Source: Polytrichum commune (lineage: Eukaryota > Streptophyta > Polytrichopsida > Polytrichales > Polytrichaceae). Taken from it: a stretch of DNA of 64,000 bases. The stretch is from NCBI GenBank assembly GCA_950295325.1, contig OX485807.1, forward strand, positions 376,501 to 440,500. The letters are read 5' to 3'. This document shows positions 33,371 through 45,246 of this stretch, one piece after another. The notes below the pieces were generated by a model that searched no databases, was not told the origin of the DNA, and was given only the letters and a program-made list of their open reading frames with translations. The position numbers and the translations under genes are program-made. The number at the start of each line of letters is the position of its first letter. Positions within the stretch are counted from its first letter, which is position 1.

Positions 33371-34015
33371 CTATTCTGAATCCTGGTTTCCCACCTTACC
33401 ATTCAAACCACCATACAGAGGTAAAAATATCTTCTTAACATACAAATCGTACAATAATCCTTCTTGCTTGTAATGATAACCTCGATGTCGAGTTGTTCCT
33501 AGTACATAGGCGCTAATTCCCTCTCTTCCGTCATTCCATACCTTGGAAATGATCAAGGCTTGCAGTTCCTCAGGTAATTCATTAAGACTTCTCTCAAATT
33601 GGGATCGGTATGTAAAACCTATTTCCCTCTCCTTATATATTTGCCATGTTTTGTCTTCGTAGATCTTCTGCATATCCCACATTAAATCGTGAAATCTCTT
33701 GGTTCCTTCCCATCTTCTCAACGCTGGTTTGCTTGTATCATATTTTGGATACTCCCACGGCCATCTTCCTAAGGCCAAGGTTCCTTGTTGTTCCGAGTTT
33801 TCTTCTTCTATTTCTTCTCCACGTCCTTGCAAAATGAATCCTCGTAGGTTGAACTGTTCGAGTCTCCGCTGCACAGCTCTTTCTATCCGGTCTTGTTTCC
33901 GCGGTCCAAATGTTTCTGCCCACTTACGTTGCTCATTTGCCTCCTGTTGGCGTCTCCCATTATGCAGGTAGTACAAGTTCTCCATTGGTACCTGCCATCC
34001 ATCTCTTTCTCCCAA
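33371..34015 (-). CDS. Extra upstream ORF of element 2 (214 residues)
   Basis: It lies between the PBS and the gag start, in a different frame from gag and 84 bp upstream of it. The protein is charged and has a Gln/Arg-rich N-terminal third. A LPEELQALIISKVW stretch lies near residues 155-170. I recognise no domain. Ogre-type Ty3/gypsy elements are known to carry an ORF before gag, so it may be equivalent. Its start is close after the LTR, so it would be the first frame on the genomic RNA. Confidence 0.6.
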   Translation of the reverse strand: MGERDGWQVPMENLYYLHNGRRQQEANEQRKWAETFGPRKQDRIERAVQRRLEQFNLRGFILQGRGEEIEEENSEQQGTLALGRWPWEYPKYDTSKPALRRWEGTKRFHDLMWDMQKIYEDKTWQIYKEREIGFTYRSQFERSLNELPEELQALIISKVWNDGREGISAYVLGTTRHRGYHYKQEGLLYDLYVKKIFLPLYGGLNGKVGNQDSE

Positions 34016-34073
34016 AACAATATGTTGTAAATTTTATCTCTAATCTAGGCAAGTGTAACGTCCATGTGGCGTA

Positions 34074-34091
34074 TCCCCAGCATGGTCGCCA
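34074..34091 (-). promoter_or_regulatory. Primer-binding site of element 2 (tRNA-Arg type)
   Basis: Minus strand TGGCGACCATGCTGGGGA, three bases after the LTR end CCTCCACA. It matches the complement of a plant tRNA-Arg 3' end as I remember it (TGGCGACTCTGCTGGGGA) at 16 of 18 positions. Confidence 0.75.
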
Positions 34092-34094
34092 AAA

Positions 34095-35900
34095 TGTGGA
34101 GGGCACCTTCAACCTTCCAGCCTCAGACGGTGTAACCCGCTGCTGAACCGGTTTACATGGAAGTTACTCCCACCTTAATTAGATCTTCTCTCTAAGTCTC
34201 GTGAAGGTGTTTGTATTCTTCTGTGTCTCAATCCCGTAACATATAGTTTCAATGTCTTTCTAATTTCTCTAGGAGTAGTTGCTCTAAAGATCACAAGTTT
34301 ATGTTCCCCGAAAGTGTCCTTAACAAGAAACACGTGAACGCATATTCAATATCTCTTAGTAATTCTCTAATGAATTCTTAATGTGTAAGTGCCTTTAGAA
34401 CTCAAGTTGATGTTTCCTCAAAAGTGTAATGTCACGGTTAAGTGTTACGAGGGAAAACGCTCCTATACAATATCTTTCATGGTTTGACTCTTATACCATA
34501 TCCTTCATGGTTGAAATCATTCACAATCCATTCAAGTTCTTATAACATAACTCTCGTGCTATTCAAGTCTTCAAGCATCTTACTCAATTTCTCTTTACGG
34601 CAAGCATACTCCCTCACTAAGTCAAAACAACCTAATTCATAGAATGTTCTACAATTACTCTCTTAGAATATTTCCCGCAAGTCTAATAACCTCTAGGATT
34701 CCTCCTAATCATTTCATGGTTTGAATGACCATCTAAATGTTTAGGATCCGATTCACGCTATCCAATTTACGCAAGCATATTCCCTCACTAAATTAGATCT
34801 CTCGGGAGCCTATTTGTTTATATATATGGTCACGAATTAATTCCTTAGTTCATTAACCTCAAATACCCTTGCTCATGTTCAAAATCCAACCTCAAGGATG
34901 AATAATATCTCTCAAATTCCTTAAGGTATCTTACAAAGATATGGCCTAAGTGATCTCTTCATGTATCCCTCAATTCCTTACTCATTGCCCCTTAAGCTAA
35001 TTTTAGATTTGATATGCGGTAAAGGTTTGATATGAGATCTTGGTATAAAGGTATGATGTGGTGATACGTTGATTTGCCTAATTGACGAACCCTCTACCTC
35101 TTATGATTACGGTTTTACGTCATGCGGTGATATGATTCTCATAACTCAAGTTCAAATGATGGTTAAGTATGTAGGCATGTGATTTCATATCCTTTTTAAG
35201 CTCAAGTGTTATTACATTCGTCCTCAATCATTTCATATCATGATTCATACAAGATACTTTCTAATTGTTTTCTTAGGTAAATTTTGTGTCCACTTTCCTA
35301 AGGTCTTTGGAGATTCCGCATACTCCAAATTCCTCCGTCATGCGGCCTCCTCCGTAAACTTTGATGTATTTCCTAAGTCTTCAATCGTCCCGCGTCGGCA
35401 CGGAATTCTCAACCTTGCCCGTTGAGTGATAATACTCGGCGAGATCGATTCGTTGCCGCGGGTGATTGTCTTGCCTCCACGAACGTTCTTAAGTCCGAAT
35501 GCCCTTCGGTGCCTCACGTCTCGGATTAATTCTCTAATTCCTAAGCTAATTAATCACCATAGGTGCCTCACGTCTCAACAAAGTCCGAAGTTCGGACACT
35601 CATGCCTCACGTCTCAACAAAAGTCCGAGTTCGGACGCTCAAGCCTCACGTCTCAACAAAGTCCGAGGTCCGGACACTCATGTATAATATTCGGGATGAA
35701 ATGAAGTGTATTAGGGCCCTTTAGTGGCCTCCTTATATAGTCTCACAAATCTATATTTTCCTAGGATTTTTGTAAATGTTAGCTCGGCTAAATATAGCAC
35801 TGTATCTAATAATAGCAGAGTTTAAATGTCTTAACTCATAGAATTTAAATCTAAATAGTCCAACATGTACTACCTACGTACATATCCCTTCATATCACCT
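34095..35900 (-). repeat. Element 2 5' LTR (outer boundary uncertain)
   Basis: The inner boundary is TGTGGAGGGCACC at 34095 on the plus strand. The body is non-coding. It includes three copies of GCCTCACGTCTCAACAAAG with GTCCGA..TTCGGAC around 35560-35680. A minus-strand TATA box, CTATATAAGG, lies at about 35731-35740, consistent with an LTR promoter driving leftward transcription. No second LTR copy is visible, so the length is unknown. Confidence 0.6.
35731..35740 (-). promoter_or_regulatory. TATA box of the element 2 LTR
   Basis: CTATATAAGG on the minus strand, upstream of the leader and ORFs of element 2. The position fits an LTR promoter, and no other leftward gene is near. Confidence 0.45.
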
Positions 35901-35969
35901 AGCTATTTAATTGACATGTGCTCCTAAATCGGGGCATTCGTGCCCCTTTAATTCTCGGGACTGGCCCTA

Positions 35970-36175
35970 CTTCCGTTCGGCCGTTCCCGTCCCCAGTGGC
36001 CGCTCACGTTCCCGGGCTCTCGCGTTCCCAGTGGCCGCTCACGTTCTCGGGCTCTCGCGTTCCCAGTGCGCTCACGTTCTCCGGGCTCTCGCGTTCCCAG
36101 TGCGCTCACGTTCTCGGGCTCTCGCGTTCCCAGTGCGCTCACGTTCTCGGGCTCTCGCGTTCCCATGGTCCTACG
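35970..36175 (+). repeat. GC-rich minisatellite, ~33-bp unit
   Basis: About five copies of a unit containing GGGCTCTCGCGTTCCCAG and a short CTCACGTTC. Long overlapping frames in all registers arise from the repeat and are not genes. The flanks to about 36400 are CT-rich. Confidence 0.85.
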
Positions 36176-37167
36176 TTCCCCTGGTCTTCCTCGCTCCTAC
36201 TGGCCGTCTTCGTTCCCAGTTGGCCGTCTTCTCTCCCAGTTGGCCATCTTCACTCGCTGGACCTCCAGCTCCTGCCCTAGTCCCTCAGCCTTTGCTCCAG
36301 TCCCTCAGATTCCTCGCTGGCTCTTCATTTTCCAGCACCGGTCCCTCAGCTCCGCAATGGTCTCGCAACACTTGTCTCTCTCCTGCCGTTTCTTGCCAGT
36401 GTAGCGAGGGTGTCTCTACACACAGGGAGGTGGTATTCCGAGGCACAACAAAGGACGGGCTAGGGAGGCAAGAAACCCTTAAACGTGTTGCAATCACATG
36501 TCGTCTTCTGTTGGGTTGTATGTGGATCCATGAAGAGCTCTGTCTGCAAGTGATGATGCCCAACTGTGTGTTTATGTAGGTAAGGCAACATTCAATTATA
36601 GTGGGATGCTGAGACTTGGATCACGGTGAAGTGGCTCTCTGTTTTTGGAAAACAAGAAGTGTTCGACATGTGGGAAGGAGGCAACGTCAACATGGACCCT
36701 AGCGGCGTGCAAGCTCGACCCCCAACAACAGACGCCCACAGAATAAGGATGCGCGATGCGAAAATGTGGCGCAGGGAATCCACACGTGAAGGCGGGAATC
36801 CTAACTCTCTAAGTGGGTGCCCATACACACTGTGTCTATTTAGGAGACCATTGCTACAGACTACGCAAGCAAGGCATTTGAGGGATTATGGCAGGCACCC
36901 ATAGAAACGGCTGCAGCCACAGGTGTAATCTGTACTAACCAGGCGCATTTTATTTTTTTCTTTCAGTAGGGTTTGCATGATTCATATGTGGGATCCTCTT
37001 GGTGCCGTCATGCCAATACAATTTACATGTACGAGGGCAACAATAGCACAACAATGCAAATTTGGCTGCCATAGGTGGCACTTGTAGCTGTCAGCGATAT
37101 TGAGGTTGGTATGCGGCCTATTTGGCTAGCAATGTGGAAATCATATAACATGCTCTTGCTATGTGAC
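36176..37167 (+). other. 5' region of the CACTA-like element, no firm gene
   Basis: A plus-strand frame at 36626-36904 (KQEVFDMWEGG...) may be an early exon of the CACTA gene, but I cannot confirm it. I found no CACTA terminal repeat. Confidence 0.3.
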
Positions 37168-40100
37168 AGGGTGATGAAAGGGACAACTCTGACGAGGAGT
37201 GGGACGTTGCCTATGCGGCAATGGATCCCATTGCCCAGCTAGGATGGGGAAACCAGCGTGGCGAGGTGGAGGGACCAGCTGCACAGCTAGTTCGGGATGT
37301 GTTCGTTGTAGCGGATTTGATGCACAAAGATGTGATGTCACAAATGGGAGGGAACAGCAGCAGTGGCGACGAGTGTGAAGTGAGCTTCGATGTTGCAGCC
37401 GAGGAGTCAGACTTGCAGTCCACAAAACGCAGTTTGGACGCAGTGGGTACCGTGGATGCCGACCCCCAAGGTCAGTGATGCCTCCATATGAGAGTATTGT
37501 GCAGTTGCAGAATTTAAATAAGAGGGATAACAATGAAGAGACCGCTAGGGTGTTTGGCGAACATATTTGGCAAAGTGGGTGAGCAGGACGTTGTGAAGGG
37601 AGAGTGGACACAAAGACGCTTGATGAGCAAGTATTGTTTTGCAGAATGCGAACTGTGGAGCTCAAGTGAAACCAGCAGTAGCAGCAGCGAGGCAGATGAC
37701 AACGGCACCCACGAAACAATGCAGGTGGATGAGGACGCCGAAACAGAGGAGGGCAATTGGGGTGCGGCATTTGTAAATGTCACGGCACTAAACGATGAGT
37801 CGCAAAAACCTTTATTTTGTGGCTCAAACCTATCTAAACTTGACACCATCCTCATGTTCATGAATGTATGTCGGACACACAAGGTGAGCAATGCATGCAT
37901 AAGCGAATTGCTACACCTGATGTCAAAGGTGATATTACCAACCCCTAACTCGTTGCCAAGTAGTGAAAGGATAGCCACATCTATGTTGAGTCGTCTCGGC
38001 CTAAGATACAACACCATAGATGCATGTAAGAATGGGTGCATATTGTTTAGGCACGAGTATGCAGAAATGGAAGCATGTCCTATGTGCCATGCATGTAGAT
38101 ATAAGAGAGTGGGCTCATCGAGAGTGCCCCAGAAGGTTTTGAGGCACTTTCCCCTGGTTCCGCGTCTAAGGAGGATGTTTTCCACTCCACAGCTAGCAGC
38201 TTTAATGACATGGCATGGAGAGAATGTGTCGAATGACGGGAGGATGCAGGGGCCATTTGATTCTGCACAGTGGGACCATGTGAGAAGTTCACATGCAGAG
38301 TTTGAAGCAGATAGTAGAAATATACACTTAGGACTGTGCGCAGATGGAGTGAATCCATACTCCCAAAAGAGATCCACACACTCTTTGTGTCCCGTGCTAT
38401 TGCTAAACTACAATATCCCACCTTGGCTAACCATAAAAAAAAATTCATTATGCTCAGCCTATTGATACCAGGACCTGATGCGATAACCGCTGATTGCTTT
38501 GATGTTTTCCTTAGACCCTTGATAGAAGAACTCAAGCAAACTGTGGAGCGATGGCATTATGTGCAACGATGCAACACGTTGGCGCGGTGAGGCCACATTC
38601 ACACTAAGAGCCATACTTCTATGGTGTATTCACGATTTTCCCGCTTACGCCATGATGGCGGGCACATCCAACAAGGGATATTGTGCTTGCCCTGTTTGTG
38701 GTCCCAATACTCCATCCAGGTACTCATCTCACTTATCAAAGGTCGTGTACGGGGGCAACCACCGAAGGTGGCTGCCACCCGACCATCCATTCCGCCAAGA
38801 TGTGAATGTTTTTGCAAGCGAGGAACTTGAAGGCGAACCTCCAAGAATGGATGCCATGAAGCACATTAGATGGGCATTTTTGCGGGCAGAGTATGCAAGG
38901 TTTGGGGGGAGGCTTGGAGGCGAAGGTGATCCCATGTTATGCAGCGGCGTGAAGTGGCTGCCAATATTATTCACCCTGCCATATTGGAAGGTACACCTTC
39001 AAACCTCTAAGCATGAAATGACTGCAACTGTGTTTTTTGGTAGTTTCTTAAGGGCATTCTCTATGGTTTTTGTGCAAGAGCTCCCCATGAGACATGTACT
39101 CGATGTCATGCATATAGAGAAGAACATCGCAAAGAATGTTCTGAAATTTCTATTTGGTGACAAGGACACTCCTCAGTCACGGAGGGACTTGCAGCACATG
39201 GGAGTTCGTTGCGAACTCTGGCTGCGACCTAGAGGAAATGGACAGACGTTTGTGAAGCCACACGCTTTGTACGTGTTGACAGATGAAGAGAGGAAAATGT
39301 TCTTTGAAGAGGTAAGTGCCCTCCGCACTCCAACAGGGTATGGGAGTGTTTTTTCAAAACACCTATGCAAGTCAAAGTATTCTGGACTGAAGTCCCACGA
39401 TTACCACTGCCTCATTCAACAAATAATACCAGTTGTGAGCATAACTCTGCTTCAACCCTTTGAAAAAACTACTTTGATAAGGTTGGGCAAGTGTTTGAAC
39501 CGCATATGTGCGAGGGTGGTAGATAAAAACGAGTTAAGCGCTCTCAGATTGTATGTCGCGGAGACTATGTGTTATTTGGAGGTGTGTTTTCCTCCCTCTT
39601 TTTTTGACATCATGCAGCACTCCCTTGTCCATTTGGTGGATGAGATCAAATTGTGTGGTCCGGTTGGTGGCCGCTGGATGTACCCGTGCGAACGTTACCT
39701 TGGTACATTGAAATCATACGTCAGAAACAAGACGCACCCAGAGGCCTCCATGGCCAATGGATACGTGGCGGAGGAAGCCCTCGGATTTTGCACAGAGTAT
39801 CTTAATCTACAAGAACACACCCAACGTCACATATGGGAGAACGCATAGGAGGAGTCCACAAGGGCCTCCGTCGTGGAGGGGACAGGCCGCGTCATTCGCT
39901 TGTCAGAAGCTGAGCTCCAGAGAGCACACGAGTATGTCATCAGCCATCATGGGCGGACGGAGGCCATGCGCAGGTGAGTGGTCGTGTGTTGCACCCACCA
40001 TCATGTGATTCTAAGGCACTGTGATATTTGAGATAGAACACATTGTGTTGGTATGTGCACAGGGAATATAGCAGGAGGGAGGCAGAGAACCCATTAGGAA

Positions 40101-40885
40101 TACCATTCAATACCTGGTTGAGGTTGAGGTGTGCTTGTTTGGCGGAGGAGGCTGGGAGGGACGCATCCCAACTGTGGGCGTTGTCGAATGGTCCTTCCAA
40201 GAGGGCCTCCTCTTTCCGAAGCATGACTTCATTTGATTCGCATTACCGTGTGGATTTGGAGGAATCCGCAAAGTAGCATGTTACCTTCGACTTTGGAGTG
40301 GCAGAGCTACGGGCTATTACAGGTGGTGTGAATGCTTCACAATATGGTGCGGCAGTGGAACTAGTACGAGTCGGCGTATTGAAAGATATTCTGGTGCTCT
40401 GCTATGGGAACCTCAACATTGTCCTCATGGTCGTGTCGTGGGTGGCTAAACATACGGATGTGCTACCAAGGCTCTGCCGTGATGCACACAATTTTTGGTT
40501 GGCTAACATTGCGGCCGTCCCGCGAGACCTTACTGCACCCTACATCCTTCCCTCACTAGCCTCCCAGGTATTAAACCCTCGAATGTCTCCCACTTTGCCC
40601 CACATGTTACGCACTGTACAGTATGTCCATCTCGGCATGAGCTGAACATTGAATATGCCTCCTGCATGTGTTCTTTGTGGACGATAAGTCCATGCCAGGT
40701 TGGTGTGTTGTGCTCAAAAACGAGGCTAGGGGGAGGCGTATCAACTGCACAGAAGTGGACCATGTGCTTGGGCAGGAGGAGTCAATGGGCGATAGACAAA
40801 CATTCCCAGAAATGGAGACAGGGAGGAGGAGGAGGGATGTGCAAGGGCGTGGAAGTCGACACCCAGACACGCGTGTCCAATGATT
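37168..40885 (+). pseudogene. Broken CACTA (En/Spm) transposase gene
   Basis: It follows the plant CACTA transposase (Transposase_21, DUF4218, DUF4216) from end to end. 37168-37468 looks like an acidic exon ending in a GTCAGT donor. 37533-38440 carries the zinc-like CKNGCILF...CPMCHACRY and LCADGVNPYSQ...NIPPWL. Then come LLIPGP, the LWCIHDFPAYAMMAG..GYCACPVC block, WLPPDHPFR, HVLDVMHIEKN, and the DUF4218 part LVHLVDEIKLCGPVGGRWMYPCERYLG. A DUF4216-like end (GVLKDILVL, then VFFVDDKSMPGW) reaches about 40750. Frame is lost near 38440 in a run of A, again near 38540, and a TAG interrupts at 39846. Likely introns lie at 39974-40062 (GTGAGT...CAG) and from 40569. Confidence 0.85.
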
Positions 40886-40934
40886 GCCATAACTTGTGTA
40901 GCAGAGGTATGAGAGATCGATCCCACGTAGTTTT

Positions 40935-41587
40935 CAGACCTTGGACAACTAACCAACTAATTCAACTATTAGTTAACTAGTTGTCTTTCACAACTATAGT
41001 TGTTTGTGATTTGACCTCCCAAAAAAATATAGCTAACTATAGTTGTTTTGATTTTGGTCTGCCAAAAAATCTAGTTAACTATAGTTATATCTAGTTAACT
41101 AAAGTTGGGCGCAACCTGCAGTGTACTAACATGATAGATCATAGCATTTATATATTTTCCTTTTTCCTTTATTCAAAATATTTAAATTTGGGACTTGATT
41201 CCAGTTGTGATGCGCACTCAATCAACACCCAAAGAGCATGACTTCATTATCTCTAAGTAACTTAGAGTATAATGGATTCGATTGCTGCAATGAACAATGG
41301 GTTCTATTCCTTCTTGGGATGGACCGGCATGGGTGACAAGCATTGATTCTAACATAAGGTCTCTTATAGAAGTTATGTAATGTACTTTAATTCAAAAATG
41401 GAAGAACTTGTTGGTTGACTCCTTGCATATTTTGGAACTCTCAAGTTCTAGCTAGTTGAATTTTTTCTAGTTAACTATAGTTCTTCAAATTGGTTTGAAA
41501 ATTTCCTAGTTAACTATAGTTGTTCTCTAAAATGTCTTGAAAAAAATCTAGTCAACTATAGTTATTTTGGCAGTCGTCCAAGGTCTG
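40935..41587. mobile_element. hAT-type MITE (653 bp) with perfect 8-bp TSD
   Basis: The terminal inverted repeats begin CAGACCTTGGACAAC (left) and CAGACCTTGGACGAC (right, reverse complement). The flanks are the identical 8-bp GTAGTTTT at 40927-40934 and 41588-41595. Multiple subterminal copies of CTAGTTAACTATAGTT lie in both ends. It has no ORF. An 8-bp TSD with CAG-starting termini is the hAT signature. Confidence 0.93.
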
Positions 41588-41595
41588 GTAGTTTT

Positions 41596-42660
41596 CAAGC
41601 TTCCTGGCAGTGACCTAGAGGAAATCGGCAGACAGTGCTGACCAACTTCAGTGGGTGTGCGCAGGTTTTGATTTTATGAAAAGCTGGACATGCTATGATG
41701 GTGTGGGGTGCCATGGACATTGGCGGAACGAATTGCCTGGAAGGGACTAGTAGCAAGGCAATGGGCTGCGTGCGACATGCAGGAAGGCGATGGGCTGCGT
41801 TGGACATATAGCAAGGCGACGCACTGCCTTGGACATAGACCAATCCAATGCAATGCATAGGACATGTAGCAAGTGCAATGTTAACGTTGTGGCATGATAA
41901 CAAGGGAATGCCATGATAGGAAAGGGATGAGTTGCAAATGTGCCACAAAACAACTAAGCAATATAGAAGATAGACGCAATAAAAAGAACGTGTATACTGT
42001 CAAACAAATGATATTCAATACAGGCTTCAATCGTGTGCGAATATTGCGTGGTGGCCTTTTGTATTGTTGTATTGTTGTGATTGTTGTGGGGTTGAAAATT
42101 CCCAACGTCCTACAAATACCCATGTATAATACTCTATATGTGCATGGAATACTCTGCATCACAAAAAAGAATAAATACGAATGGAAAGGTTGGTATACAA
42201 ACCATCGTATACAACAAGGTATATACATCATGTATCTAGAAGACAAAAAAATATATAATGCAATATAAACATATAGGAAGGTGGTGCACGAAATTACAGG
42301 ATGTTTAATACATGTCAGACTGCAGGGCATTAAAGGTGCCCACATTGAAACTTGCGCACATTTAAGTACGCATTAACTTATAATTAAAAGCCATAATGTA
42401 GGAGCATCCAATCAACTGGGCCCTCATAAAAAACAACATGTTTTTCAAATTCTCGGTCCCCATCCCAATTACATGCAATAGCCATGAGGGCGACACTGGC
42501 ATGACAATATTTTGACAGACATGAATATTGTTAGCGGGGGTTAGTTAATTTGCTGAATTTCACCCTAAACCATGTCAGAACACCGTGCATTGTGCAAATT
42601 TACAACAGAGTGGGCCCTACGTGTCAAGCCACCATGTCGTAGGGACCCTGCATTCTAGTA
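41596..42660. other. Spacer without recognised gene
   Basis: Short open frames on both strands overlap each other and show no domain. No repeat unit stands out. Confidence 0.4.
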
Positions 42661-42664
42661 GTGA

Positions 42665-42926
42665 CTTGAGCGTCCTAGTGGCAAGTGTCATTTGTGTACA
42701 TTTTAGTCAACTTGTAGACTATTGTGTAACATAGGCATGTACCTCATGACACATAACACCATTGAATATACTCATGCCAAGATATTAGTGAGCGCACTTA
42801 AACGCCAAGTGTCATGAGGTGACATTTATGGTGAAGTTGTAACTCATCAATGCAACCTAGAATACACGTCAAAATAGGGTAGGAGACACTATTATGCATG
42901 TGACACTAAATACCATAAACGGTGTA
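42665..42926. mobile_element. Fragment of the TACACC...GGTGTA MITE family (copy A)
   Basis: Right half of the family described at 59199-59738. It ends ATGTGACACTAAATACCAT followed by AAACGGTGTA. The left end is missing. Confidence 0.7.
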
Positions 42927-43854
42927 CCTTTTTGGATCTTTTTGAATCTTGCTTTGGTTTTAAAATATTAACCCATTTATACCCCTAATGCTAACTATTT
43001 TTTATCATTGATTAACCCAAACAAAGTTCTTGAATGCATGCCTTTCATTTCCCAATCTCTTCTCCATTTTATTACAAGTTGGACAACACTATTTTTTTTA
43101 CATCAACATAAATTAGCATATATTGAATAAATATATAAATATATTTCAAAGTGTAAATTTTAAGGTCACACATGGCCAATCCATAGGGTAACCTATAACT
43201 GCTCATCTCAATGCTACTCCTTGGCTACGACAATTGTTAAAACTCTTACGAGGCTAATAAATCACAAGCCACCACACATAAACTTTAATTTTTTTTGCCT
43301 GAAAAACATAGATCTCATCTATGTATACATTACATGACCCTAGTGAGCGATTAAATCATCATAGTCGACTATGGATGCCTCGACCTTAGTAATTTGATTC
43401 TCACTTACCCATGTCATTAGTTAAATCTCCTAACTAGGTGGTGCGGCCAATTTACCATCATTATAATTCGCTATAACTTTAGTTAGCTACTCTTTACTAA
43501 CTCATAACTTAGCTAATTCTCTTAGCTAGGTGGTGGGGATGGACCCTTATGTGATGTTTTTGGGATTGACAGAGAAAGTTGTATGGTAAGTGTATTTTGA
43601 TCCACCTCAACCTAGACTCTTGAACTCTATTTTGACTATTGGTTTAACTATGCAAGTTTCAAGGAAATTCTATGGAGTAGATGGACATATTTTGGTACGT
43701 ATTGTTGCCATTCATTGTAATCGGAGTTCATCAAATGTTAGACACATTGGTTTGCATGTGATTGGAAAATAATCATAAAATGGTATTGGGAAATGGGTTT
43801 CCAATGGAGACCATCAATGTGTATGTGAAAATTCAACAATACCAATTTGAGGTC
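42927..43854. other. AT-rich spacer
   Basis: No gene-like frame longer than about 60 codons and no clear repeat. Confidence 0.4.
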
Positions 43855-44345
43855 ATGTTGACACCATGGACCATGAAGTTAGACCATTGAAGATGGTCTT
43901 TTTCCATGGTCCGCTTTCTTAGAATTATGTTTTACAAAGCCTTTGCGCCCCTCACTAGGTGCAAGCCGAATGTGGACCAAGAGGAATGACTATGCACCAA
44001 AATGTGAATGTGATGATTTTATTTTGTATATGCCTAGAAAGAGAAGTTATGAAAAATAATTTAAGTTTGACCATTCTCTTGTCTTGTATTGTCTTCATCT
44101 TCTCTTTTCTAAAAAATATTTCATTAAAATTTTATTTTGACAACATTTCTCTGTCATGGACCCCTATTTTTTTTCTTCTATTAGAGCACCTCTTTTGCGT
44201 CTCCCACTACAAAACCCATTGGACCATGTTAATGGATAATGTAGGTCTTAAATTATGTCTTTTAAGGACCTCGAACTACATGATCACTCTGACATTTTTT
44301 TCTTGGTGTAAACCAAATGGTCCTAGCACGAGTTCAATAGCGAGG
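43855..44345. mobile_element. Diverged Tourist-like element copy
   Basis: Aligns along most of its length with 61015-61548: CACCATGGACCATGAAG near the start, CAAAGCCTTTG and CCTCACTAGGTG, GTGGACCAAGAGGAATGA, ACCTCTTTTGCGTCTCCC, and TGATCACTCTGACATTTTT. The right terminus is lost and runs into a GAGC-rich repeat. Confidence 0.65.
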
Positions 44346-44356
44346 GAAGCTATCTT

Positions 44357-44430
44357 ATGAGCGATGAGCGGTAAGCAGTGAGCGGTGAGCAGTAACACAT
44401 GAGCAATGAGCAGTAACATATGAGCAATGA
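44357..44430 (+). repeat. GAGCRRTGAGC simple repeat
   Basis: A dozen short copies of GAGCAGT, GAGCGGT and GAGCAAT. A reverse-complement relative (CCGCTCACTGCTCACC) occurs at about 50440-50490 beside another Tourist-like fragment. Confidence 0.7.
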
Positions 44431-44559
44431 ATCCAAATTTAGTAAAGACACACGGGTTTAGGGTACACAACCAGAATTTTGACAAATTAATTACATATTT
44501 TCAATTATAAATTGCCAGTATTTAAATGAAGCACACGTAAAAGGGCCCTATTGCCATGG

Positions 44560-44790
44560 ATCATTTAAAGCACTTTCAATTCATTGCTGATTTTTATTAT
44601 AATAATCCAAACCAATACATGTCATTTATTGACATCCTTATACATGTAGTTACAACCAACACTTGCACAACTACTCACATTCCACAACACCAGCAAGTTC
44701 AAGTATGTGCATAACCTCATTCTACGTATATGTAGGTGCCATAATTGTGAACCACTCAAACCGCTCACGGGCTGAATTAAGGCCCACAAT
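44560..44790 (-). pseudogene. Partial duplicate of the 3' end of the SWIM-domain gene
   Basis: Matches 45135-45345 (same TTATAATAATCCAAACCA and TCATTTATTGACAT blocks). It contains a decayed copy of the coding end, readable as APTYT, a stop, then NEVMHILELAGVVECE. Confidence 0.7.
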
Positions 44791-44819
44791 CTACAAAAAC
44801 AAGGAAATTAGATATTAGA

Positions 44820-45120
44820 AATAGTCAATATGTAGGTAGCTACTAGGTTTTGAAACATCCGCATGTGGATGCAAGTTGTGTAAGAGACTGGTATTGGGTC
44901 TGGATCAACCCGGGTTCGAATCCGGTTGGTTACATTGACTGGTGCTATCCCAAATTGAGCTAGTGATAAAGTAGGAATAATCTATAGGCGGATACCAAGA
45001 AAAGGATACTACGCGGATGTGCGTAGAATCTTCTCGATTATTTTTTATTTTTAGAAACTTGTTATTATTTATCCGTGTGAATCAATCAAACCGCTAAGGG
45101 TTGGGTCGTAGTCTAAATAA
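44820..45120 (+). mobile_element. SINE candidate with a tRNA-like B box
   Basis: GGGTTCGAATCC at about 44912-44923 is a perfect RNA polymerase III B-box core. No convincing A box is seen upstream, and the body ends in a T-rich stretch. It lies between the two copies of the duplicated SWIM-gene end. Confidence 0.35.
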
Positions 45121-45246
45121 AAATGAAGTTACTGAATCATTTGAAATACTTTCAGTCCATTGCTAATTTTTATTATAATAATCCAAACCAAAACATGTCA
45201 TTTATTGACATTCAAATATATGTTGCTTAATAGAACACTTGCAATA

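Larger units (their letters stand above)
19762..35900 (-). mobile_element. Giant Ty3/gypsy element 2 with an integrase zinc-domain array
   Basis: On the minus strand it has LTR, PBS, an extra ORF (33371-34015), gag-protease-RT-RNase H (from 33287), an eleven-fold HHCC array, an integrase core and a GPY/F end (to 22156). The internal region is about 12 kb of coding sequence, much longer than element 1. The left LTR is not found, so the element is truncated or interrupted at its 3' side. The outer end of the right LTR cannot be fixed without the partner LTR, so 35900 is only a guess. An upstream ORF before gag recalls Ogre-type elements, which is an inference. Confidence 0.75.

Noticed and set aside
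35911-36579. 222-codon ORF over the GC-rich block
   Set aside because: Open in several frames because the 33-bp repeat is a multiple of three and lacks stops; no domain.
37159-38535. Minus-strand ORFs of 151-287 codons
   Set aside because: Antisense to the recognisable CACTA transposase frame.
44912-44923. A tRNA gene at GGGTTCGAATCC
   Set aside because: Only the T-arm-like B box is present; no acceptor stem, D-arm or anticodon arm can be folded around it.
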